Assembly: GCA_964393115.1 (NCBI GenBank)
Contig: CAYMST010000044.1
Location: forward strand, 1-23,930
Origin: CAYMST01 sp964393115
GTDB taxonomy: Bacteria; Bacteroidota; Bacteroidia; Cytophagales; Cyclobacteriaceae
Direction of reading: 5' to 3'
Length of the DNA: 23,930 nt
A program made the position numbers and the translations under genes. Below, one piece after another: positions 7,552 to 15,218 of this stretch (positions within the stretch are counted from its first letter, which is position 1; each line of letters begins with the position of its first letter). The notes under the pieces are model-generated. The model made no database searches and was not told where the DNA came from. It was given only the letters and a program-made list of their open reading frames with translations.

Positions 7552-8736
7552 ATGATTCGTAAAGTACGATACCTGATTTTTCTTCGGGATGTTCTTATGC
7601 TGTCCTTAACTGCCTTTGGAGGCCCCCAAGCACACCTATCCATGTTTTTGGATGCTATGGTATGCAAAAGGGCTTACCTCAAGGAAAAAGATTTAATGGA
7701 ACTGTATGCCTTATGTCAAATCCTGCCTGGTCCAACCTCCACACAGACGATCACCGCCATCGCCTTTAAAGTTGGTGGTCCAAATCTGGCATATTTGACG
7801 TTATTGGTATGGATAGCACCTGCCGTGACGATTATGATAGCAGCGGGCGTATTACTCAATTTTTTTAATGACGAAAACATCTCATTGGCCTTCATGACCT
7901 ACGTTCAGCCCATTACGGTAGGTATAGTAGCCTATTCTGCTGTTCAGATTGCAACGAAGGTGATAGAGGGTAAACAAGGGCTTATATTAGCAGCACTTGC
8001 ATTGATTACTTCTATATGGTTACGGTCACCATTTTTCTTCCCAATTATTCTCATTGGAGGAGGGTTAGTCACCGCATTTAACTATAAAAAACAGGAACGA
8101 GAGGAAAAGTCTCCCCTCCAAATACAATGGAGTAATTTCATTTTATGGGGGTCAGTAGCATTGGGCGCTGCAGCTTTAGGAGCTTTGACCAGCTATCGTC
8201 CGATATTATTATTCGAAAACTTCTATCGAAATGGAAGTATGATTTTTGGCGGAGGAAGAGTCTTGGTTCCATTATTGTACACCGAATTTGTTGAGTTCAA
8301 ACACTACTTGTCATCCCAAGAGTTCTTGTCAGGTTATGGAATAGGACAAGCCCTACCTGGTCCTACCTTTTCATTCAGTGCCTTCGTTGGAGCACTATCT
8401 ATGCGCACAAACGGCATAGGCGGGCAAGTATTAGGCGGACTCTTGTCAGCGGTAGGTATATTTCTTCCTGGAACCTTTTTAATATTCTTTGTCTATCGCT
8501 TTTGGAATGATTTAAAAAAATATAGAGTAGTAAAAGCCTCTCTATCCGGAATAAATGCCGTAGGAGCCGGACTAGTACTTTCTGCATCATACTTCGTATA
8601 TGAATCCATGGAAGATTCGAATACCTGGTTAAATCTATTACTAATTGTCGCCACAGTTCTTGTATTGCGTTTCACCAAGATACCAACCCCGTTTCTTATT
8701 TTGGCAGGTTTATTACTCGGCATAATATTCCACTAA
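7552..8736 (+). CDS. chrA: Chromate transporter family (CHR/ChrA) membrane protein
   Basis: This 394-residue inner-membrane protein is of the long-chain CHR type: two homologous halves, each with about five to six membrane segments. The first half carries AFGGPQAH (residues 21-28) and ILPGPTSTQT (57-66). The second repeats the pattern as FGGGRVLVP (232-240) and ALPGPTFSFSAF (267-278). The FGG and PGPT motifs are diagnostic of the family. Characterised members export chromate, probably by coupling to a proton gradient, but in many organisms the natural substrate is unknown, so the name describes the family rather than a proven role. No chrB or arsenic/chromate regulator is adjacent. The ATG at 7552 begins a hydrophilic start before the first hydrophobic helix. 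No terminator is visible after it. Confidence 0.88.
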   Translation: MIRKVRYLIFLRDVLMLSLTAFGGPQAHLSMFLDAMVCKRAYLKEKDLMELYALCQILPGPTSTQTITAIAFKVGGPNLAYLTLLVWIAPAVTIMIAAGVLLNFFNDENISLAFMTYVQPITVGIVAYSAVQIATKVIEGKQGLILAALALITSIWLRSPFFFPIILIGGGLVTAFNYKKQEREEKSPLQIQWSNFILWGSVALGAAALGALTSYRPILLFENFYRNGSMIFGGGRVLVPLLYTEFVEFKHYLSSQEFLSGYGIGQALPGPTFSFSAFVGALSMRTNGIGGQVLGGLLSAVGIFLPGTFLIFFVYRFWNDLKKYRVVKASLSGINAVGAGLVLSASYFVYESMEDSNTWLNLLLIVATVLVLRFTKIPTPFLILAGLLLGIIFH

Positions 8737-8801
8737 ACCATATGCTAATCAGCAGCGCACTTTTGTACAACCTCAAAGTATGAACCATTTATCGACTTAC
8801 A

Positions 8802-8809
8802 TATCTTTG
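8802..8809 (+). promoter_or_regulatory. Candidate -7 box TATCTTTG for the DUF4293 gene
   Basis: TATCTTTG matches the Bacteroidota TAnnTTTG box and lies 19 bases before the ATG at 8829. No TTTG or TTG stands at the expected -33 spacing, so this is a half-supported promoter. Confidence 0.45.
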
Positions 8810-8828
8810 CGGCATAATTTTTTAAAAG

Positions 8829-9293
8829 ATGATTCAACGAATACAATCGGTTTTTTTATTTCTGGTCGCCGCTTCAATGGTGACTATGATTTTCTTCCCA
8901 TTTTGGATAGAGTCTAGCCCCGAACAAACGGTTTCAGTGGATATCTATATGATAAAAGTGATGGGAAGTAATGAGCAGTTAACTTCAAGCACATTAAGTT
9001 ATGTATTCATTCCTGCTGCCTTAATTTTTGTCCTTTCGATTTTTTCTATTACACGATTTAAAAATAGATTGACCCAAATAAAGCTGGGGGCTATTAACTC
9101 ATTGTTGCTGGTAATTGCTGTTGGCCTTACCATTTACTTAGTCAATCAATCCGAGGCTATCATTACTGAAACTAACGGGCAATACAGCATTGGCTTCTAT
9201 TGTTTCATTGCTGCTATGTTTTTCAATTTATTAGCCAATCGATTTATTCGAAAAGATGAGAAACTGGTCAAATCCATTGACAGAATAAGATAA
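8829..9293 (+). CDS. DUF4293 family integral membrane protein
   Basis: The protein has 154 residues and starts MIQRIQSVFLFLVAASM, the characteristic opening of this Bacteroidota family. Four membrane segments are visible, at about residues 6-27, 58-75, 88-105 and 118-138, with a basic tail (RKDEKLVKSIDRIR) likely cytoplasmic. A polar extracytoplasmic loop of about 30 residues lies between segments one and two. Function is unknown. A promoter-like box lies upstream and a strong terminator directly downstream, so it appears to be transcribed alone or as the end of a chrA read-through. Confidence 0.85.
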   Translation: MIQRIQSVFLFLVAASMVTMIFFPFWIESSPEQTVSVDIYMIKVMGSNEQLTSSTLSYVFIPAALIFVLSIFSITRFKNRLTQIKLGAINSLLLVIAVGLTIYLVNQSEAIITETNGQYSIGFYCFIAAMFFNLLANRFIRKDEKLVKSIDRIR

Positions 9294-9301
9294 GCCACTC
9301 G

Positions 9302-9329
9302 AAATGCTGACATGTTGTCAGCATTTTTT
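9302..9329 (+). terminator. Intrinsic terminator after the DUF4293 gene
   Basis: An 11-bp perfect stem, AAATGCTGACA (9302-9312) and TGTCAGCATTT (9316-9326), has a 3-base loop and runs into a T tract ending at 9329. It begins nine bases after the stop codon. Confidence 0.9.
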
Positions 9330-9407
9330 GTTTAAACGAGTTTGGTATATCCTTTGAAGGGGTTTTTCGAATCTTAAATTGAATACTTAATTAAATCTAT
9401 TATAGTC

Positions 9408-11297
9408 ATGCAGGAAAAGGGTACTATTTCGATCCACACCGAGAATATTTTCCCTATCATCAAGAAATTTCTTTATTCGGACCACGAGATTTTTCTTAGA
9501 GAGTTAGTCTCTAACGCCGTTGATGCTACTCAAAAACTCAAGAGTCTATCTTCAATGGGTGAGTTCAAGGGAGAACTTGGAGACCTTACCGTTGAAGTCT
9601 CCGTAGATAAAGAGAACAAGACCATCAGCATCAAAGATAAAGGTATCGGTATGACCGCTGATGAGATCAAAAAATATATCAACCAAATTGCCTTTTCCGG
9701 TGCTACTGAGTTTGTAGAAAAGTACAAAGACAAAGGTGAAGAGCAACAAATCATCGGACACTTTGGACTTGGTTTCTATTCTTCTTTCATGGTATCAAAA
9801 GAAGTTGAAATCATCACTAAATCTCATCAAGAAGGCTCTGAGGCCGCGAAGTGGGTATGTGACGGCAGCACAGAGTTTGAAATCGCAGCAGCTACCAAAG
9901 AAGAAAGAGGCACTGAGATTATCCTTCATCTTGATGATGAATCAGAAGAATTCTTAGAAGACGCTAGAATTCAACAAATCTTAGACAAGTATTGTAAGTT
10001 TTTGCCAGTGCCGGTTAAGTTCGGACAAAAGGATAAAAGCGTAGAAGACGGAAAAGACGACGAGGGGAATCCGAAGTACAAAACCGTAAAAGAGGATAAC
10101 ATTGTCAATAATCCTGAGCCGATCTGGACCAAGTCTCCAAGCGAGCTAAAGGATGAAGACTATTTGGCCTTTTACAAAGAGTTATACCCATTTTCACCTG
10201 ACCCTCTATTCTGGATTCATCTAAATGTGGATTATCCTTTTAACCTAACAGGAATCCTTTATTTCCCTAAGATTCAGAATGACTTTGAAGTACAGAAGAA
10301 CAAAATTCAGCTGTACTCCAGACAGGTATTCATCACTGACGAGGTAAAAGATGTGGTACCTGAGTTTTTAATGCTACTACATGGCGTAATTGACTCGCCA
10401 GATATTCCGCTTAACGTGTCTAGAAGCTTCCTTCAAGCTGATGGTAACGTTAAAAAAATAAATACATATATCACTAAAAAGGTCGCAGACAAACTAGCTG
10501 AAATCTTCAAAAAAGAACGCGAGTCTTTCGAAGAGAAATGGAGTGATATCAGTGTGTTTGTGAAATATGGAATGCTTAGCGATGAGAAATTTCATGATAA
10601 AGCAATGAAGTTTGCTTTATTGGAAAACACCGATGGTAGTTTAAAAACCTTCGAAGAATATAAAGAACAAGTATCAGCAAGCCAAACTGATAAGGACGGT
10701 AATCTAATCTATCTATATTCGTCTGATAAAGACGGGCAACACTCCTATATCGAGGCTGCTAAAACGCGAAGCTATGATGTCTTAAAACTCGATGGCATCA
10801 TCGACAGCCATTTTATCAATCATTTAGAGCAAAAGCTTGAAAAAACCCAACTTAAAAGAGTTGACGCTGATATACTCGATAAAATCATTGATAAAGACGA
10901 AAAGAAAGAATCTGTTCTCTCAGACTCCGAAAAAGAGTCCATCAAAAAAGTCTTTGAAGAAGCTATTGGAAACTCTGCTCACACGGTAGCTGTAGAGTCC
11001 TTGTCTCCTGATGAACTTCCTGTTCTAATCACACAGAATGAGTTTATGAGAAGAATGAAGGACATGCAAAAAACCGGCGGTGGCGGTGGAATGTTCATGA
11101 TGGGAGATATGCCACTAAACTTAAATATATCTATTAATGGTAACCATTCCGTTGTGTCCAAAATAATAAAAGCAGAGGAGGCAGAAGACAAGAAAAAGTT
11201 AGCTAAACAGGCCTACGACTTAGCACTCTTATCTCAAAATATGCTTACCGGAGCTGACTTGACTTCCTTCATTAAAAGAAGCGTTGAGCTAATCTAA
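9408..11297 (+). CDS. htpG: Molecular chaperone HtpG (Hsp90)
   Basis: This ATP-dependent cytosolic chaperone has 629 residues, the usual length. The N-terminal GHKL ATPase domain shows RELVSNAVDA with the catalytic Glu at 32 and the Mg-binding Asn at 36. DKGIGM (77-82) binds the adenine. The lid reads IAFSGATEFVEKY, and GHFGLGFYSSFMV lies at 117-129. The middle domain follows, with WTKSPSEL, HLNVDYPFNLTGILYFP, and LPLNVSRSFLQ-like sequence (here IPLNVSRSFLQADG, with the catalytic-loop Arg). The C-terminal dimerisation domain contains a run of glycines at about residues 555-560 before MFMMGDMPLNLNISINGNH. No CIRCE element or other heat-shock operator is visible upstream. It is flanked by terminators on both sides, so it is probably a single-gene unit. 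Confidence 0.98.
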   Translation: MQEKGTISIHTENIFPIIKKFLYSDHEIFLRELVSNAVDATQKLKSLSSMGEFKGELGDLTVEVSVDKENKTISIKDKGIGMTADEIKKYINQIAFSGATEFVEKYKDKGEEQQIIGHFGLGFYSSFMVSKEVEIITKSHQEGSEAAKWVCDGSTEFEIAAATKEERGTEIILHLDDESEEFLEDARIQQILDKYCKFLPVPVKFGQKDKSVEDGKDDEGNPKYKTVKEDNIVNNPEPIWTKSPSELKDEDYLAFYKELYPFSPDPLFWIHLNVDYPFNLTGILYFPKIQNDFEVQKNKIQLYSRQVFITDEVKDVVPEFLMLLHGVIDSPDIPLNVSRSFLQADGNVKKINTYITKKVADKLAEIFKKERESFEEKWSDISVFVKYGMLSDEKFHDKAMKFALLENTDGSLKTFEEYKEQVSASQTDKDGNLIYLYSSDKDGQHSYIEAAKTRSYDVLKLDGIIDSHFINHLEQKLEKTQLKRVDADILDKIIDKDEKKESVLSDSEKESIKKVFEEAIGNSAHTVAVESLSPDELPVLITQNEFMRRMKDMQKTGGGGGMFMMGDMPLNLNISINGNHSVVSKIIKAEEAEDKKKLAKQAYDLALLSQNMLTGADLTSFIKRSVELI

Positions 11298-11307
11298 ATA
11301 TGGAAAT

Positions 11308-11332
11308 GAGTACCAAGAAATTCTTGGTACTC
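11308..11332 (+). terminator. Perfect inverted repeat after htpG, probable terminator without a T tract
   Basis: GAGTACCAAGAA (11308-11319) and TTCTTGGTACTC (11321-11332) are perfectly complementary around a single base, ten bases after the htpG stop. The following sequence (aactttgcctc) is not T-rich, so termination would be weak, or the hairpin may protect the mRNA end. Confidence 0.6.
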
Positions 11333-11422
11333 AACTTTGCCTCTCCAAACAAATAAGACATTCGTCAAATTCCATATATTCGCGAAGAATGTTTTTGTTT
11401 TCATAAAAATCATCAATAAACA

Positions 11423-12673
11423 ATGCCATACTATTTCACATCAGAGTCCGTGTCGGAAGGACATCCTGACAAAATCTCAGACCAAATTTCCGACGCAATG
11501 GTGGATCACTTCCTTGCTTATGATGAAAACTCAAAGGTTGCCTGCGAAACTCTTGTCACTACAGGATTAACAGTAGTAGCTGGAGAAGTTAAAAGCAAGG
11601 CCGTTGTCGATGTGCAAACGGTTGCTCGTGATGTTATTTCTAAAATCGGGTACAACAAAGCAGAATACCAGTTTGAAGCTACCTCATGTGGTGTTATTTC
11701 AGCTCTGCATGAACAATCTCCTGATATCAATCAGGGAGTAGACCGTAAAGAAGGTGAAGAACAAGGAGCTGGCGACCAAGGAATGATGTTCGGTTATGCT
11801 ACTCAGGAAACCGAAAACTATATGCCACTCGCTCTAGACCTATCCCATAAAATTCTTATTGAGTTAGCGGATATCAGACGAGAAAATAGTGAAATTAATT
11901 ACCTAAGGCCCGATGCTAAGTCTCAAGTAACGATAGAGTACAGTGATGATAATCAGCCTATAAAAATTGATGCCATTGTGGTATCTACCCAGCACGATGA
12001 CTTCGACGAAGAAGCCAAAATGCTCGAAAAGATCAAAAGTGATATTATCAGCATCGTCATTCCACGAGTGAAAGCTAAGCTAAAACCCGAATTGCAGGCT
12101 CTTTTCAATGATGATATCAAATACCATATTAACCCTACTGGTAAGTTCGTAATTGGTGGCCCACATGGTGACGCAGGACTTACAGGAAGAAAAATTATCG
12201 TAGATACATACGGAGGTAAAGGAGCACACGGTGGTGGAGCTTTTTCGGGTAAAGACCCATCGAAAGTAGATAGATCCGCAGCTTATGCTACTCGTCATAT
12301 TGCTAAAAACCTAGTAGCGGCTGGAGTAGCTGACGAAGTTTTAGTACAAGTATCCTACGCTATAGGTGTAGCAGAACCAATGGGGATTTTTGTAAATACC
12401 TACGGCACTGCAAAAGTGGATTTAAATGATGGTGAAATCGCCCAAAAAGTAAGTAAAATCTTCGACATGAAACCTGCTGCTCTAATAGAAAGATTAAAGC
12501 TTAAAAACCCGATTTATTCGGACTCAGCGGCTTATGGTCATATGGGTAGAACACCAGAAGTTAAGACAGTGACATTTAAAGTAAATGGCCAAGTTATTGA
12601 TAAAGAGGTAGAAACATTTACCTGGGAAAAACTTGATTTTGTAGATCAAGTGAAATCTGAATTTGGGATTTAA
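11423..12673 (+). CDS. metK: S-adenosylmethionine synthetase
   Basis: The enzyme makes S-adenosylmethionine from methionine and ATP, releasing phosphate and diphosphate, in the cytoplasm. The 416-residue protein shows SEGHPDKISDQISDA (11-25; His and Asp of the active site), the signature GAGDQGMMFGY (115-125) and the second signature GGGAFSGKD (270-278). NPTGKFVIGGPHGDAGLTGRKII and VQVSYAIGVAEP are further conserved blocks. It is about 30 residues longer than E. coli MetK, mainly through a Bacteroidota-type insert around residues 188-225. The ATG at 11423 begins MPYYFTSESVSEGHPDK, the standard family start. No SAM riboswitch is evident in the 90 bases between the htpG hairpin and the start. 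Confidence 0.98.
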   Translation: MPYYFTSESVSEGHPDKISDQISDAMVDHFLAYDENSKVACETLVTTGLTVVAGEVKSKAVVDVQTVARDVISKIGYNKAEYQFEATSCGVISALHEQSPDINQGVDRKEGEEQGAGDQGMMFGYATQETENYMPLALDLSHKILIELADIRRENSEINYLRPDAKSQVTIEYSDDNQPIKIDAIVVSTQHDDFDEEAKMLEKIKSDIISIVIPRVKAKLKPELQALFNDDIKYHINPTGKFVIGGPHGDAGLTGRKIIVDTYGGKGAHGGGAFSGKDPSKVDRSAAYATRHIAKNLVAAGVADEVLVQVSYAIGVAEPMGIFVNTYGTAKVDLNDGEIAQKVSKIFDMKPAALIERLKLKNPIYSDSAAYGHMGRTPEVKTVTFKVNGQVIDKEVETFTWEKLDFVDQVKSEFGI

Positions 12674-12695
12674 TTAACGTTATAAATCAAATACT

Positions 12696-12729
12696 AAGGC
12701 AGGTTCAAGAAATTGAGTCTGCCTTTTTT
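12696..12729 (+). terminator. Intrinsic terminator after metK
   Basis: AAGGCAG (12696-12702) pairs with CTGCCTT (12719-12725). The loop can form an inner TCAA-gaaa-TTGA stem, and the T run reaches 12729. It lies 23 bases after the metK stop. Confidence 0.88.
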
Positions 12730-12794
12730 ATTATCACATATACGTATTCAAACAAAAAACCTGAAATACACAACGAATCATACTATTTAGGCTA

Positions 12795-12951
12795 TAAGGG
12801 CGTGTTAGTTTATGTCAGTGTTTTTTTTCTAATTCAAGGCAAAAAATGCAGTCCTAGCAGCGCTAGGATGTGGACGGTTAGTCACGGACGGCCAGTCAAG
12901 GCTTTTTAACAAAGAAGAAGGAAAAAAATAGTAGCAAAATATACGCCGTTA
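12795..12951. repeat. MITE/REP-like element with imperfect terminal inverted repeats, long form
   Basis: The ends TAAGGGCGTGT (12795-12805) and ATACGCCGTTA (12941-12951) are inverted copies with two mismatches. The arms stay partly complementary inward: a T-run plus CTAATTC on the left faces GAAGAAG plus an A-run on the right, so most of the element can fold into one long imperfect hairpin. The centre holds a 7-bp hairpin, TCCTAGC/GCTAGGA (12852-12868), and a 14-bp tandem pair starting GGACGG (12872-12899). The left 26 bases match 22761-22786 at 22 positions. A 35-codon open frame (GTG 12802 to TAA 12909) is present but is probably incidental. Confidence 0.65.
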
Positions 12952-13197
12952 CAAAGTTTAAATGGTATAACCATTGACCTAAAGAAGACACTTCTTCCAT
13001 ATACGGTTATGGTGGCATTACGCTTGACTCAGAAACATACTGAGATTACCTAACGAACTACTTGTCCACGCTATCCGGTCTCTATTATACTCAACTGCCA
13101 GTATTGAATAACTACATGTGATTTTATTGAATTCACCGGTTTATCGGAAAATTCATTCTTCATATTTAGGGGTGAAATGAGGGAAACGTTGACTATT

Positions 13198-13241
13198 CGA
13201 AAATATAACTATTTTAATAAAACCAGAACATTATATTTTCG
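13198..13241. repeat. AT-rich inverted repeat upstream of the OmpA-like gene
   Basis: CGAAAATATAA (13198-13208) and TTATATTTTCG (13231-13241) are perfect 11-bp inverted copies separated by 22 bases. It is not followed by a T tract. It could be an operator or chance pairing in AT-rich DNA. Confidence 0.4.
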
Positions 13242-13492
13242 TAAAGCAATTGAATCTACATATAAAAGCAGTATACTCCTCAATATGAAGTCTAGGTATT
13301 CCCTTCTCTATTTCATTTCAAACACAAACAACTTAAAATCAACTAATTAAAAATCATAACGCATCACTAAACTATATTATTAACTGTGAAAAAACATTAT
13401 ATTTTATTTTAATTCACCTGAAATATTTCATTTCTCACCTTTTAAAGAGCCTCCTTCATCTATAACTAGACCGCGCCGTTCATTCGGAAAAA

Positions 13493-13500
13493 TATATTTG
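13493..13500 (+). promoter_or_regulatory. Candidate -7 box TATATTTG before the OmpA-like gene
   Basis: TATATTTG fits TAnnTTTG and lies 15 bases before the ATG at 13516, which would give a very short leader. No TTTG is found at the usual -33 spacing. Confidence 0.4.
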
Positions 13501-13515
13501 CTGCAAATTCAAATT

Positions 13516-14982
13516 ATGAAAAAACTAATATTATCTATCTTTTTGATGGGGCTAGGTTTTAGCCTTGCTCTTCAAGCGCAAACTAGAGACCATCGATGGA
13601 GTTGGTCAAACTCATTGACGCTCAACAATTACCAAGGTGCAACACTAGGTGCAGAAGGCTTAAGTCTGAAGAAGTCATCATTGGGATACGCAACAGGGCT
13701 TCGATATTATGTAAGTCCTTGGTTAAATATTGGAACAGACTTTGGGGTCGGAAATATTGATATCAGACCTAGTCATACCCGATATGACGAGACCTTTTTC
13801 AATACCTATGGATTAGCCGAGCTTAAGCTGAACAACGGGGTAATCATAAAAGAAGACGCGCTTATACAGCCCTATTTGATGTCAGGTCTAGGAGTATTCT
13901 GGCAAGCCACTCAAAAGGGAAATAAAGACCAAGATAATGCAGGTAAGTTCCAAGGTGTCGTAGGTGGTGGTATTAAAATACCGTATACTGATCGGTTCAC
14001 GGGTATTGGACAAGTGTCATACCATTCTACTACAGACCAAGATATCCTCAACTTTGACATGTGGCAGATGTCTCTCGGAGTTGCTTACAATTTCGGTCCT
14101 TCCTATGATAAGATTAAAGACTCTGATGGTGATGGAGTAGCAAACGCTTTAGACAACTGTCCTGATGAATTCGGAGATGTCGACAACTTTGGATGTCCAA
14201 AACCCGCCGATGCTGATAATGATGGTATAGCAGATGAAGTAGATAAGTGTCCGAATGTTGCAGGTTTAAAAGACCTTTATGGATGTCCAGATAGTGACGG
14301 TGATGGTATTACAGATAGTGAAGACAAGTGTGCCACAGTTGCAGGATTAGCGTCACTAAGCGGATGTCCAGATAGTGATGGCGACGGCGTAGAAGACGGT
14401 AAAGATATTTGTCCAGATGTAGCAGGGTTGGCAACACTTGACGGATGCCCTGACGCTGATGGTGACGGTGTAGCCGATAGCAAAGACTTATGTCCAAACC
14501 AAGCAGGAAGTGAAGCAAACCGTGGATGCCCTGACACTGACCAGGATGGAATAATTGACATTAAAGACGCCTGTCCAAATGAAGCCGGTATCGCCAAAAA
14601 CAACGGATGTCCAGAAATCGATGAGGAGACAAAAACGATTTTAGTACAAGCTTTAGAGGGTATTCGGTTCAAATCTGGAACCAATATCGTTACACAATCC
14701 AGTTTTGGTAAATTGGATAACGTGGTGAAAATTATGAAAACGCACCCAGAGTACAACATCAAAGTATCAGGATATACTGATAGCGCCGGTAGGGAAGAAA
14801 GTAACCTTCTCTTATCTGAAAAAAGAGCACAGGCTGTTAAAGAGTATTTAGCAGGTCACGGTATCTCCGAATCAAGAATATCTGCGAAAGGCTATGGCGA
14901 AGCGAACCCAATTGCAGATAATGCAACTGCAGCAGGTCGCGCAAAAAACAGAAGAGTAGAGTTTGAAATTGTCTTTGATTAG
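13516..14982 (+). CDS. OmpA-family outer-membrane protein with thrombospondin type 3 repeats
   Basis: This outer-membrane protein, 488 residues, links the membrane to peptidoglycan. It has a signal peptide (1 to about 22, ending ALQAQ), then a porin-like beta-barrel domain (about 25-198) ending MSLGVAYNFGPSYD. Residues 201-367 hold six calcium-binding TSP3-type repeats (DxDxDGxxDxxDxCP...GCP), with cysteines at 215, 245, 272, 299, 326 and 353 and partners at 227, 257, 284, 311, 338 and 365. The C-terminal OmpA domain (about 373-488) has GYTDSAG with D422, the N-x2-LS-x2-RA-x2-V motif (430-441) and NRRVEFEI (R479/R480), the diaminopimelate-binding residues. The ATG at 13516 starts the signal peptide; an earlier TTG (13498) is not needed. 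A terminator follows, so it is monocistronic. Confidence 0.93.
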   Translation: MKKLILSIFLMGLGFSLALQAQTRDHRWSWSNSLTLNNYQGATLGAEGLSLKKSSLGYATGLRYYVSPWLNIGTDFGVGNIDIRPSHTRYDETFFNTYGLAELKLNNGVIIKEDALIQPYLMSGLGVFWQATQKGNKDQDNAGKFQGVVGGGIKIPYTDRFTGIGQVSYHSTTDQDILNFDMWQMSLGVAYNFGPSYDKIKDSDGDGVANALDNCPDEFGDVDNFGCPKPADADNDGIADEVDKCPNVAGLKDLYGCPDSDGDGITDSEDKCATVAGLASLSGCPDSDGDGVEDGKDICPDVAGLATLDGCPDADGDGVADSKDLCPNQAGSEANRGCPDTDQDGIIDIKDACPNEAGIAKNNGCPEIDEETKTILVQALEGIRFKSGTNIVTQSSFGKLDNVVKIMKTHPEYNIKVSGYTDSAGREESNLLLSEKRAQAVKEYLAGHGISESRISAKGYGEANPIADNATAAGRAKNRRVEFEIVFD

Positions 14983-15016
14983 GTTCAATAAACATTTGTT
15001 TTTTTGGTTAAACTGG

Positions 15017-15048
15017 AAAGGTGGTGATAATTATATCCCACCTTTTTT
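15017..15048 (+). terminator. Intrinsic terminator after the OmpA-like gene
   Basis: AAAGGTGG (15017-15024) pairs with CCACCTTT (15038-15045). The stem can continue with GATA/TATC after one bulged base, and the T run reaches 15048. Confidence 0.88.
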
Positions 15049-15088
15049 ATTGGGTCACAACCTGCTCATAGTAGTTGTTTTTCACTCA

Positions 15089-15110
15089 GGTAAGTAAAAT
15101 ATTACTTACC
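15089..15110. repeat. Perfect palindrome-like inverted repeat upstream of pfkA
   Basis: GGTAAGTAA (15089-15097) and TTACTTACC (15102-15110) form a perfect 9-bp stem with a 4-base loop. There is no T tract after it, and it lies about 100 bases before the pfkA start. It looks more like a protein-binding site or mRNA-structure element than a terminator. Confidence 0.5.
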
Positions 15111-15185
15111 AAATACCTAATTGTCTTATTTTTCACTCCCTAATTATTTGAATAGCAGCCATGAGGATTCCAAACAATATAAAGG

Positions 15186-15193
15186 TACATTTG
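15186..15193 (+). promoter_or_regulatory. Candidate -7 box TACATTTG and ribosome-binding site for pfkA
   Basis: TACATTTG matches TAnnTTTG and lies 25 bases before the ATG. The purine-rich AAGGGG at 15211-15216 sits two bases before the ATG, one of the few Shine-Dalgarno-like sequences in the window, though the spacing is short. No -33 TTTG is at the right distance. Confidence 0.5.
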
Positions 15194-15218
15194 TTTTTTC
15201 CACTAAATAGAAGGGGTT

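Larger units (their letters stand above)
12674..13515. other. Long non-coding region between metK and the OmpA-like gene
   Basis: These ~840 bases hold the metK terminator, the ~157-bp inverted-repeat element at 12795-12951, a small palindrome AATGGTATAACCATT (12961-12975) directly after it, an AT-rich inverted repeat at 13198-13241, and a promoter-like box at 13493-13500. I see no tRNA, no recognisable RNA family and no convincing coding frame. The stretch 13250-13460 is very AT-rich and otherwise featureless. Confidence 0.7.

Noticed and set aside
9336..9407. Heat-shock operator (CIRCE) before htpG
   Set aside because: No inverted repeat of the CIRCE type is present. A TATCCTTTG word at about 9349 has the wrong spacing to count as a TAnnTTTG box.
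11333..11422. SAM riboswitch before metK
   Set aside because: The gap is too short, and no multi-helix SAM aptamer pattern is visible.
12802..12909. 35-codon open frame inside the inverted-repeat element
   Set aside because: It starts with GTG, has no ribosome-binding site, lies entirely within a hairpin-forming repeat, and the second family member ends the same frame after about a dozen codons.
14277..14762. 161-codon open frame on the minus strand inside the OmpA-like gene
   Set aside because: It is antisense to the TSP3 repeats. Its Ser/Pro-rich repeats are the complement of the GAT/GGT-rich calcium-binding units and show no independent coding signal.
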